Part shown: one piece after another, positions 54,343 through 63,900 of the stretch
Position numbering within the stretch: the first letter of the stretch is position 1
Layout: each line of letters starts with the position of its first letter
DNA from: Corynebacterium marambiense
GTDB lineage: Bacteria > Actinomycetota > Actinomycetes > Mycobacteriales > Mycobacteriaceae
DNA: 64,000 nt
Assembly (NCBI RefSeq): GCF_016342275.1
Contig: NZ_JAEIOT010000005.1
Coordinates: 1-64,000, forward strand
Direction: 5' to 3'
The notes under the pieces: generated by a model
The model's input: only the letters and a program-made list of their open reading frames with translations
Databases searched by the model: none
What the model was told of the DNA's origin: nothing
Program-made: the position numbers and the translations under genes

Positions 54343-54510
54343 TTATTTCTTCCGGGGAGTGCGGAAGATGAGATACGCGAACACCGCGCTAAACAGCAGA
54401 GCGAAGATGCTCGTCGCCGCAGAATTCATGTCCCAGTTCTGCAGTACACCGAAAAAGACGAAGAAAATCGCGCCTGTTCCGATGAGCGTGACGACTGTTC
54501 TGAGAATCAT
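54343..54510 (-). CDS. Tiny membrane protein
   Basis: The predicted product has 55 residues. Two hydrophobic segments (about 6-23 and 31-50: SAATSIFALLFSAVFAYLIF) flank a short NWDMNS turn, and it ends in RTPRKK. The start ATG at 54510 follows GGGAG by 7 nt, a good ribosome site. No family is recognised. It runs opposite to lhr, and its end lies 76 nt after the lhr stop. Confidence 0.6.
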   Translation of the reverse strand: MILRTVVTLIGTGAIFFVFFGVLQNWDMNSAATSIFALLFSAVFAYLIFRTPRKK

Positions 54511-54540
54511 CACTATTCTCCCTGTTTACCGTGTCCGTAG

Positions 54541-54786
54541 TTATTGTGATCCGCGCGTGGAGCTCCAACGGATGTGCCGCCGAGGATAACGTTGTTCGTG
54601 AATGTGTGGAGTTTCCCGCCCGCGGTAAGGGATTTCATCCTCCCATCTGCCCCCTTTGAGCTGGACACACCCTCGTGTGGGTCTGACGCCTACCCGGATT
54701 ACGGTGAGCAACCGGCGGGCAGTGGTTCTGTCCAGTTTGCGTAGGGCTTTCGCGGCTGATGGAACGTAACTGATCGTATGGGGCAT
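54541..54786 (-). pseudogene. RelE/ParE-type toxin remnant
   Basis: The first 46 residues (MPHTISYVPSAAKALRKLDRTTARRLLTVIR, then GCVQLKGG) match the N-terminal half of a RelE-superfamily ribonuclease toxin. After LKGG the frame changes and the expected core (a WRIRVGDYR-like strand and the C-terminal active-site strands) is not found in any frame. The toxin is therefore truncated and probably inactive. It lies 9 nt downstream of the antitoxin remnant, as in a functional pair. Confidence 0.75.
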
Positions 54787-54795
54787 GAGCCTGGA

Positions 54796-55037
54796 TCAGA
54801 GCCTGAGTTCGCGTTCAAGTTTCTCGTGGGAGACCCTTCCGGTCTCCTTTTGTGACTCGTCGGCTGCGGGGATCTCCGCCAGCTCTTCCATCGCCAGCAC
54901 CGCCCGGTCGAAGAACTCGGGCGAGATAACGACGGATCGGCGTCCGATACCTCGGGACGTGATCTCTACCGGCTCATTCTGTGCGGCAGCGATGTAGTCA
55001 CTCTGATTGTGAACTGGGACAGCGTTACGGATGCCAC
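54796..55037 (-). pseudogene. Phd/YefM-type antitoxin remnant, frameshifted
   Basis: In one frame the stretch SDYIAAAQNEPVEITSRGIGRRSVVISPEFFDRAVLAMEELAEI matches a Phd/YefM antitoxin. The N-terminal part, VASVTLSQF from a GTG at 55037, is in another frame, so one base has been lost near 55007. The C-terminal half reads through to a TGA at 54796. The upstream palindrome fits an autoregulatory Phd operator. Confidence 0.75.
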
Positions 55038-55070
55038 ATCACTGTGTACAACTTGTACACAGTGATGTGG
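55034..55070. promoter_or_regulatory. 37-nt perfect palindrome at antitoxin promoter
   Basis: Two 18-nt perfectly complementary arms (55034-55051 and 55053-55070) are separated by one C. The core carries GTGTACAA / TTGTACAC, like Phd operator cores. It overlaps the antitoxin GTG start. It is exceptionally long for an operator; see findings. Confidence 0.7.
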
Positions 55071-55443
55071 GGTTATTCCGCCAGGCGAATCACCTGAACA
55101 ATCGCGGTTCCGCACAATGGATGTCGGTGTGGCGACGGTAGTCGAACCCGTCGATATCAGGGAAGGGTCTACGGTGGGAGCATGACCACCATCGTCGATC
55201 CGGTGTAGTGGCCGGGTGAACCTTACGGAAGGATGGCCGTGGCATTCTGGCGGTGACACCGATGGGTACAGGGAGAAGACTCTGGTTCAGCCCGACTGGA
55301 CTACCACGGACCCGGCACCGGGACATGTAGCTGGTGATCGTGTGGAGCGTCGTGTCTCGCTTCTAAGGCGCTCCTACCCGGTACTCGAGGATCGCCAGCA
55401 TCCACAGGTTGATGAGGTACGCCATTATCCCGAAAGGAGCCCC
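55071..55443. other. Region between the toxin-antitoxin remnant and nei
   Basis: I see no supported gene. The plus-strand frame open from 55216 merely extends nei upstream without homology. A GAAAGGAG ribosome site at 55433-55440 serves nei. Confidence 0.45.
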
Positions 55444-56292
55444 GTGCCCGAGGGTGATTCCGTCTACCAGCTGTCCGCGCGGATGCAGTTCATGTGCGGA
55501 CGCGAGGTGACCTCGACGTCGATACGCGTGCCCCGGTACGCCACCGTCTCCTTCACCGGGGAGACGGTCGGGGCGGTGTGGCCGCTGGGCAAGCACCTGT
55601 TCATGTCTTTCGGCGACCGGATCCTGCACACGCACTTGAAGATGGAGGGCACCTGGTCCGTGCACCGGAAGGGGGCCCGGTGGCGGAAACCCGGGCACGC
55701 GGCGCGGGTGGTGCTCCGGCTCAGTGACGGCCCCGACCGTGCGCCCATCGAGGTCGTCGGCTTCGACCTGGGCCTCGTGCAGGTGTTCCCCGCGTCCGAG
55801 TACCGGGAGCGGATGGGGTATCTCGGGCCGGACGTGCTCTACGACGACTGGACTGAATGGGGACGGGATGAGGCGCGGCGCCGCATTTTGGTCCGCCCGG
55901 ACCGGGCCATCGGTGCAGCACTGCTCGACCAGAGGAATCTGGCCGGGGTAGGCAACGAGTACCGCGCGGAGATCTGTTTCCTGTGCGGTGTCCACCCCGC
56001 GACGCCCGTGTCTGAGGTGGACGTGGATCAGATTCTCGATGTGACCCGCCGACTGATGTGGGCGAATCGCAGTGAACCGGTGCGGGTGACCACAGGTGTG
56101 AAACGTTCAGGGGAGACGGCCTATGTGTTCGGACGGAACCACCGCCCGTGCCGCAGGTGCGGGATCCCGATTGAGCAGAGTTTCCTCGGTGGCGTCGACA
56201 GGGGCGGGGATGACGGGGAACTGGAGCGGGTCATCTGGTGGTGTCCCCACTGTCAGCCGGCGCCGGACGGCTGGGTCGGCGACGGTCGGTGA
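55444..56292 (+). CDS. nei: Fpg/Nei family DNA glycosylase-lyase
   Basis: The predicted product has 282 residues. The mature N-terminus PEGD carries catalytic Pro2 and Glu3; HTHLKMEGTW is the conserved lysine region; and a C-terminal zinc finger (CRRCGIP...WWCPHC) is intact. It removes oxidised pyrimidines by base excision. GTG 55444 is fixed by the PEG motif plus the ribosome site 3 nt upstream; the frame upstream has no homology. It completes the lhr-nei pairing known in mycobacteria. Confidence 0.92.
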   Translation: MPEGDSVYQLSARMQFMCGREVTSTSIRVPRYATVSFTGETVGAVWPLGKHLFMSFGDRILHTHLKMEGTWSVHRKGARWRKPGHAARVVLRLSDGPDRAPIEVVGFDLGLVQVFPASEYRERMGYLGPDVLYDDWTEWGRDEARRRILVRPDRAIGAALLDQRNLAGVGNEYRAEICFLCGVHPATPVSEVDVDQILDVTRRLMWANRSEPVRVTTGVKRSGETAYVFGRNHRPCRRCGIPIEQSFLGGVDRGGDDGELERVIWWCPHCQPAPDGWVGDGR

Positions 56293-56354
56293 TCCGTGTC
56301 GTTCTCAGGGGTGCGGCACAGTGGACGTACAGGCGGCGGCCATAGAATGAGGGC

Positions 56355-56768
56355 ATGAAGCTCCTCCTGAACATCATCTGGTTCGTATTCGGCGGCGTGT
56401 GGCTGGCTCTGTCCTACGTGATCTTCGGGGTCGTCGCGTGTCTCTTCATCGTCACGATCCCTGCCGGAGTGGCCTCCTTCCGGATGGCCAACTATGCACT
56501 GTGGCCGTTCGGCCGCTCCGTCATCGTCCCGGACACCGGGGTCAGTGGGCTCAATACCGTCAGTAACGTCATCTGGTTCGTCGTCGCGGGTTTCTGGTTG
56601 GCCCTCGGGCACCTGACCACGGCGGTGACCCAGGCAGTGACGATCATCGGTATCCCGCTTGCGCTGGCGAACCTGAAGATGATCCCGGTGACCTGTTTCC
56701 CCTTCGGTAAGCAGATCGTCGACAACGACCGGATCCCGGTCGGGTACCGCCCGATGGTGCAGATGTGA
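56355..56768 (+). CDS. YccF family membrane protein
   Basis: The predicted product has 137 residues with two related halves. Each half contains IIWFVFGGVWLALSY or VIWFVVAGFWLALGH and an IP-A-ANxK/R turn (TIPAGVASFRMANY and GIPLALANLKM), followed by FPFG or PFGR. This matches YccF domains of unknown function. A -10 TAGAAT (56343-56348) lies 6 nt before the ATG, so it is leaderless. Confidence 0.85.
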   Translation: MKLLLNIIWFVFGGVWLALSYVIFGVVACLFIVTIPAGVASFRMANYALWPFGRSVIVPDTGVSGLNTVSNVIWFVVAGFWLALGHLTTAVTQAVTIIGIPLALANLKMIPVTCFPFGKQIVDNDRIPVGYRPMVQM

Positions 56769-56855
56769 CCCACTGAAAGTGAGACGGTGCGCTATGTCGG
56801 CGTCCTGTTCCGGCGGCAGGCGGCGCCGGTGAGACACCTCAAGGAGATGAGTACG

Positions 56856-57548
56856 GTGCGCAGTAATCCGGAGACCCAGTCCAAGCTGGTGGCGGCGACC
56901 CGGGAGGTTATCGTCTCCCACGGTTTCGAGGGCTGCACGCTGGAGCGGATCTGCCAGACCGCGGGTTTCACCAGAGGCGCGTTCTACTCCAATTTCGCGG
57001 ACAAGGACGCTCTGTTCACCCTGGTGGTCCGGGACGAGTATTCGCGGGTGATCGAGCTTCTCGACGCCGTGACCCGGGAGTGGGTCGCGGGTTTCCACCC
57101 CGGTGTCCGACGCAGGACATGTTCGGCTGAGGTCGCGGCCGAGAAACTGGCCGATGCTCTGCTTCGGACCCGGGAGCGGTTGGGGTTGGACCGGGATTTC
57201 CTCGTCCTGCACAACGAACTCCTCGCGCGCGCTGCCCGGGAACCGGAGTGGGCGATGCAGTTCATGGAGATCAACCGCGACTTTGTTGTCGGCGTCGGGA
57301 GGGCTCTCGAGCTTATGCTCGCGGAGGTTGACCGGGTCCCAGTCAAACGCACTGAAGCGATCGCGCAGGCGGTCATCGGTATCACGATGCGCTACACGGG
57401 AGTGTCGGTGTGGCGAGATCGGCTGGCGGACGTTGAAGCGGAGCATCACCGCCGGGGGACGATGCTCGAGCTCGACGACATCCTGGATCTCGTCCTCACT
57501 CTGCTGATGGCCTCGTCGAGGCCCGCGAATGAGGATGTGTCGGAGTAA
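56856..57548 (+). CDS. TetR-family regulator near FAS
   Basis: The predicted product has 230 residues from GTG 56856 (AAGGAG 9 nt upstream). An N-terminal helix-turn-helix (TQSKLVAATREVIVSHGFEGCTLERICQTAGFTRGAFYSNFADKDALF) precedes a C-terminal ligand domain (about 70-220). The open frame extends to 56787 but lacks a ribosome site there. It lies 442 nt upstream of FAS-I on the same strand, with dyads between. It may regulate fas, by analogy with FasR-type TetR proteins, but this is unproven. Confidence 0.87.
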   Translation: MRSNPETQSKLVAATREVIVSHGFEGCTLERICQTAGFTRGAFYSNFADKDALFTLVVRDEYSRVIELLDAVTREWVAGFHPGVRRRTCSAEVAAEKLADALLRTRERLGLDRDFLVLHNELLARAAREPEWAMQFMEINRDFVVGVGRALELMLAEVDRVPVKRTEAIAQAVIGITMRYTGVSVWRDRLADVEAEHHRRGTMLELDDILDLVLTLLMASSRPANEDVSE

Positions 57549-57990
57549 CTCCGGTACGGCAAGGGGCCGTGAGTGTCATGTCCCGCATGTGCTCAACCGG
57601 TGCGGGGGCAACCAGTTGGACGACCGTGTGAAACAGTATCTCGTCATCCCGTGGCGGTTGCGGGAAAGAACACATCGGCGGTTGCCGCGGCTGTGAGCGG
57701 CTGCGATACAGGATCGTATCGCTTTGATACAGAAATGTATTCGACAGGCTAACCTAACTGTCTTACGCTCCGGAGAGACGGGTCCGTCATCTGTTCGCAT
57801 GCCCTGGTGCCCTCGCTGGCCGCTGGACGTGGGGAACAGGATGGAGCCGTCGATCAGCAGTCAGCACCGTCAATCCGAGTACGACGGCGGACGGACGCGA
57901 CGGAAAACCAGCTCCCACAGCCCTGGGGTTCCGGGCCGGGTGGCCGACGCGTGCGTGCCACCGTCAACGTCTTCCCGAGGAGTCCCATCA
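57549..57990. promoter_or_regulatory. fas control region
   Basis: This 442-nt region holds two GATAC-N6-GTAT dyads (57703-57741), possible -10 elements TAACCT or TAACTG just downstream (about 57749-57760), and a long leader. The fas ribosome site is GAGGAG (57977-57982). No gene is seen. Confidence 0.6.
57703..57741. promoter_or_regulatory. Pair of GATAC-N6-GTAT(C/T) dyads before fas
   Basis: Site 1 is GCGATAC-N6-GTATCGC (57703-57722, perfect). Site 2 is GATAC-N6-GTATT (57726-57741). Centres are 21 bp apart, two helical turns, as in cooperative TetR-type binding. Confidence 0.6.
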
Positions 57991-60900
57991 GTGACCACCA
58001 CCCACGCCGACACCAACGACATCACGAGCTTCACCGCCGGTGAGACCCCACTGCATCAGATCCCACACCCGGGGATCCTGTTCGCCGGACAGGCGTCACA
58101 GTGGGTCGAGGCGCTGGCCGACAGCGTGACGGACACATCGACCGGTCGACTCCTTGATGAGCTGCTCGATGCGGCCTGGCACCGCTGCGCCCCGGTTGCC
58201 CGTGACATCTCGATCATCGTTCCCGGTGCCCGCGAACGTCTGCACTCCCTGATCGGCGGGGCGGCTCCGCACCGGCTGCCCATCGACCGGGAGCCCGCGG
58301 TCTCCATCGCGGGTATCACGCTCGCGCAGATCGGCGCTCTTCATCAGCTCGCTGACGCAGGAGTCACCCTGAGTTCCTGGCGGTTCGCCGGCCATTCCCA
58401 AGGAAGTCTCGGTGTCGCCGCAGCTGGCGCCATCGCCGACGGGGACCGCTCCCGGCTGGTTGACGTCGTCGCCTTCGCGCTCATTCTTGGTGCGGTGACC
58501 TCCGCCCGCGCACGTGACCTCGGCATCAGCTCGGATGAGTCCTGCATGCTGAGTGTCCGCGGATTCTGCCGTGAGGGAATCGACGCCGCGATTGCGGAAC
58601 TCCCCGGATCTGGCGTCGAGGTCGCGCTGTGCAACAGCCCGAGGCATTTCGTTCTCGCCGGGACATTCGAGGGATTGGTGCGTGTCCGGGGTGCCCTCGT
58701 TGCTGCCGCGGAGACCCACAATGCGGGGATCATCGACAAGAAGCGTGGCGGTTCACTGATCGAACCCGTATTCAACGTCCTCGAGGTCGCCGCACCTTTC
58801 CACCACTCCGCGATGACCCCGGCTGTGGACCGCGCCGCGGCTCTGTCCGCACGGTGCGACCTGGGGGATGTCCCCGCAGCCGATCTCGCCCGTTCGATCC
58901 TGGTTGACCACCACGACTGGGACACGGAACTCGGCGACTGCCTCGACAACTGCTCGCACCTGCTGGTCATCGACCCGGGTGGGGCTCTGGACCGGATGAC
59001 CCGTCCCCTCCTGCAAGGCCGGGGAATCGCAATCGTCGATGCCTCAACCGTGGCGGCTCGGGACCAGCTGGCGACCCCCGGCACTGAACTACCGCAGGCC
59101 AGTGACTTTTCGCGGTTCGCCCCGAAGCTCCTGCACCTCTCCGACGGTTCCTTCAGCGTGGAGACGAAGTTCACCGCCCTCACCGGCAACTCTCCGGTGA
59201 TCCTCGCAGGTATGACCCCGACCACCGTCGATCCGGGCATCGTCGCCGCCGCGGCGAATGCCGGATTCTGGGCGGAGATGGCCGGTGGCGGACAGTACTC
59301 GGAGGAGGTCTTCGCCAAGAACCGGGACGGACTCGTTGCGCAGCTCGAACAGGGCCGCTGCGCCCAGTTCAACTCGATGTTCTTCGACCGCTACATGTGG
59401 AACCTCCAGTTCGGGGCACAGCGCATTGTCTCCCGGGCACGCGCCACGGGCGTCTCGCTGAATGGCGTGACCATCTCCGCGGGTATCCCCGAGGTTGAGG
59501 AAGCCACCGAGCTCATCACCGGACTCAACGCCGACGGGTTCCCCTACGTCTGCTTCAAGCCCGGAACCGTGGAGCAGATCCGAGCGTGCCTCGCCATCGC
59601 GGAGGTCAACCCGGACACCCCGGTCATCATGCAGATCGAGGACGGGCACGCCGGTGGACACCACTCCTGGGTCAACCTCGATGATCTGTTGCTGACTACG
59701 TACGCGGAGATCCGGGCCCACGACAACGTCGTGGTCCTCGTCGGCGGCGGCATCGGCACCCCAGACAAGGCCGCACAGTGGATCACCGGATCCTGGGCGA
59801 CCCGCCACGGCATGCCCGCCATGCCCGTCGACGGGGTCCTCGTCGGCACCGCAGCGATGACCACGAAGGAGGCCACCACCTCACCGCAGGTCAAGCAGCT
59901 CCTCGTCGACACGCCCGGCGTCGACCCGGATGACGCCGGCGGTTGGGTCGGACGCGGGAACTCCCGCGGCGGGGTCACCTCGGGGCTCTCCCACCTGCAC
60001 GCCGACATGTACGAGGTGGACAACTCCTCAGCCCGTTGTTCCCGCCTGCTCAGCTCCCTGGACACCTCCTCCAACGAGGCCGTCGCCGCCCGCCGCGATG
60101 AAATCATCGCCGCTCTCGACGCCACCGCGAAGCCCTACTTCGGTGAGGTCTCCGAGATGACCTACGCGCAGTGGCTGCAGCGTTTCGTCGAACTCGCCTG
60201 GCCCTGGACCGATCCAACCTGGTCCGACCGCTTCCTCGACCTCGTGCACCGCATCGAGGCGCGCCTCGCGCCCGCCGACCATGGCGAGATCGCGACCCTG
60301 TTCCCCGACATCGACTCCATCTCCGACGGTCCCGCCGCCGTCGAGAAACTGCTTGCCCGCTATCCGGAGGCAACCGACACCATCGTCGGTGCCCGGGACG
60401 CCGCCTGGTTCATCGGACTGAACCGCAAGCACCACAAGCCCATGCCCTGGGTACCCGCCATCGACGCCGACATCGCCCGCTGGTGGGGGCTGGACACCCT
60501 GTGGCAGGCCCACGACGAGCGTTACGACGCCGACAAAGTCCGCTGCATCCCCGGTCCGGTCTCCGTCGCGGGCATCGACCGCGTCGATGAACCCGTCGCC
60601 GAACTCCTCGGACGCTTCGAGGCCGCCTGCGTCGAAGACCTCCGGGAACACGACGCCCCCGTCCACGAGGTGTTCTCCCGACTGGCCTCCGCTGTCACCG
60701 AACGGGATTTCCTGCTGGCGGCCCCGCACATCGTGTGGCACGGTCACCTCATCGACAACCCCGCTCACGTTCTCGACCCGGAGGCGTTCGAACTCCTCGA
60801 ACCCGACACCGACGGTGACCCCTGGACGATCCGCATCCTCTGCGACTCCTACTGGGACGGGCTCGAGGGCGAGCACCCCTTCGTCATCGAGCACGTCGAC

Positions 60901-63900
60901 ATCCCCGTGCTGCTCGGTGACTCATGCGCCACCGGTGCGGTCCCCGTGGTCTCCCGGGAGCACCTCCCCGACAGCGTCTACGCTCTGCTCGCCGGTGTCG
61001 CCGGTGTCGGTTCAACCTCCGCGGCCGGTGACGACATCACCGACCTTCCCCGAGTTCATGAGGAGGAGGGGTCGGCATTCGGTGTCGTCCGGGACTCCTT
61101 CACACTGCCCGCGCACCTGTTCACCGCGCATACCGCAGTCACCGGTGCAGCACTCACCGGTGTCCGCACGGCGCCCGGCACCGCTGACGCCCTCGTCGGT
61201 CCCTGCTGGCCCGCGATCTACACCGCCCTCGGCTCCGGCAAGCTCTCCGACGGCTACCCCGTCATCGAGGGTCTGCTCAACGCCGTGCACCTCGACCACT
61301 GCGTGGATCTCCGGGTCCCGCTCGACGAACTGCGCGACGGCACCGACCGGCACATCGACGTCGAGGCCCGCACCCGCCCCTTCGACGAGTCCGCCTCGGG
61401 CCGCATCGTCACCGTCGATCTCGTGCTCCGCCACGGCGAGACTGTCATTGCGACGATGGTGGAACGCTTCGCCATCCGCGGCCGCGTCACCACCACCGAC
61501 CCCGCACCGGCGGCCCCGGACTTCGGTGGGGTCGAGGCGACGATCGATGACACCCCGCGCAGCTTCATCCGCCGCGCGACGGTGACCGCGCCGGGCGACA
61601 TGACGCCCTTCGCCGTGGTGTCGGGTGACTACAACCCGATCCACACCTCCACCAACGCGGCCCGCCTCGTCGGCCTTGACGCACCGCTCGTGCACGGGAT
61701 GTGGCTCTCGGCCACCGCCCAGCATCTCGCGACCGCCACCGAGCCCGGGTCCCGCCCCGCCCGACTGCTCGGCTGGACCTACTCCATGTACGGCATGGTG
61801 CAGCTCGATGACGTTGTCGAGATCACCGTCGAACGCGTGGGCCGGAGCGGCCCGAACCCGGCCATCGAGGTGACCTGCCGTATCGACGGCGTGGTGGTTT
61901 CCCGGGGGCAGGCACTCCTCGACGCCCCCACCACCGCCTACGTCTACCCCGGTCAGGGCATCCAGGCCCAGGGGATGGCCAGCGCTGACCGTGCTGCATC
62001 CGCAGCCTCCCGCGCCGTGTGGCAGCGGGCCGACGAACACACCCGCACCGCACTCGGGTTCTCCATCATCCAGGTCGTCGACGACAATCCCGTCGAGCTG
62101 AAGGTGGGGGAGACCGTCTACCGACACCCCAAGGGTGTGCTCTATCTCACACAGTTCACCCAGGTTGCTCTCGCCGTCGTGGCGTACGGACAGACCGAGC
62201 GGCTGCGTCACGAGGGCCTGCTCGTGCCCGGTTCCATGTACGCCGGGCACTCCCTTGGCGAGTACACCTCGTTGGCATCTACCGCCGGGATCTTCGAGCT
62301 CGAGGGTGTCATCGACATCGTCTTCTCCCGCGGTTCCGCCATGCACTCCCTCGTCCCCCGGGACGAACGCGGTCGCTCCAACTACGGTCTCGGAGCGCTG
62401 CGCCCGAACCAGTTTGGCGTGGATGATGACGCGGTCGTCGACTACGTGCGTTCCATCGCGGACGCCTCAGGTGAGTTCCTGGAGATCGTGAACTTCAACG
62501 TCGCCGGCCAGCAGTACGCCGTGGCCGGAACCCTCGCGGGACTGAAGGCACTGGAGGCGGACTCCTCCGCCCGCGCCGAGGCCGCGGGTGGACGCCGGGC
62601 GTTCATCCCGATCCCCGGTATCGACGTACCCTTCCATTCCTCGGTACTCCGCCCCGGTGTCGCCGCATTCGCGGAGAAACTCGACGCCCTGCTCCCCACG
62701 GACCTCGACATTGACGCGCTCGTGGGCCGCTACATCCCGAACCTCGTGGCGCGTCCCTTCGAACTGACCCGCGACTTCGCGGAGTCCATCCTGGAGGTCG
62801 TTCCCGCAGAACCGCTCCGGGAACTGCTCGGACAGGACGGCGCATTCGAGGGCCTCGCCGATACCGATCCGAAGGCGCTCGCCCGACTGCTGCTCATCGA
62901 GCTGCTGTCCTGGCAGTTCGCCTCCCCGGTCCGATGGATCGAGACCCAGGCCCTGCTCCTCGGAAAGAACGGCGTTGAGCGTGTCGTCGAAGTGGGACTG
63001 GCGTCCTCCCCGACACTGGCGAATCTCCTGGCCCGCACCCTTGAACTGCCGCAGTTCGCCACCGCGAACACCTCGGTGTACAACCTGGAGCGTGACGAGC
63101 CGACGGTCTACCTGACTGATCAGCAGGACGCACCCGCCACGGACACCGCCGATGATGACGAGGTTGACGCCGGTACGGATGAACCCGCGGGCGTGGCCCC
63201 GGGTACCGAAGCCGCTACCCCGGACACTGTACCGGCCACCGCTGAAGTCGCGGCCGTTGCGGCGAGCCCCGCACCGGCGGGAGGCCAACCGGCGGCGGGT
63301 CCCGCACCGGAGCTGACCTTCACCGCCGCCGACGCCATCATCACGCTGTTCGCCGCGCAGAACAAGCTCCGCCCCGAGCAGATCACCGGAACCGACACCA
63401 CCGAAACCCTTACCAACGGGGTGTCCTCCCGCCGGAACCAGCTCCTGATGGACATGGCCGCCGAACTCGGCGTCCCCACCATCGACGGTGCCGCTGAAGC
63501 CGATGTTACGACGCTGAAATCCCGCGTCACCACCGCGGCCCCCGGTTACACGCCCTTCGGCCCGGTGCTCTCCGAACTGACCGGTGCCCGACTGCGCACC
63601 CTCGCGGCGCAGGCCGGTTCCAAGGCATCCCGCATCGGCGACCGGGTTACCGGAACCTGGAGCCTCCCCGCCACCTGGGTTGCCCCCGTCGAGGTCGAAC
63701 TCGTTCTGGGAACCCGTACCGAGGAATCGGTGCGGGGCGGTGAACTGGGAACCCTGCCCGGCTCCCAGCCGACCTCTGCAGCCGACTTCGACACGCTCAT
63801 CGACGCTGCCGTCCGCGCAGTCGCCGCAGCCAACGGCGTGGAGGTCTCCCTCGGAGGCGGCTCCGCATCCGGCGGCGGCGGAGTGATCGACTCCGCAGCC

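Noticed and set aside
55216..55443. N-terminal extension of nei
   Set aside because: The Fpg/Nei family needs Pro-Glu at positions 2-3, which fixes the start at GTG 55444 with its own ribosome site.
61012..62346. 444-codon minus-strand frame inside fas
   Set aside because: Antisense to conserved FAS dehydratase and transferase domains; no start signals.
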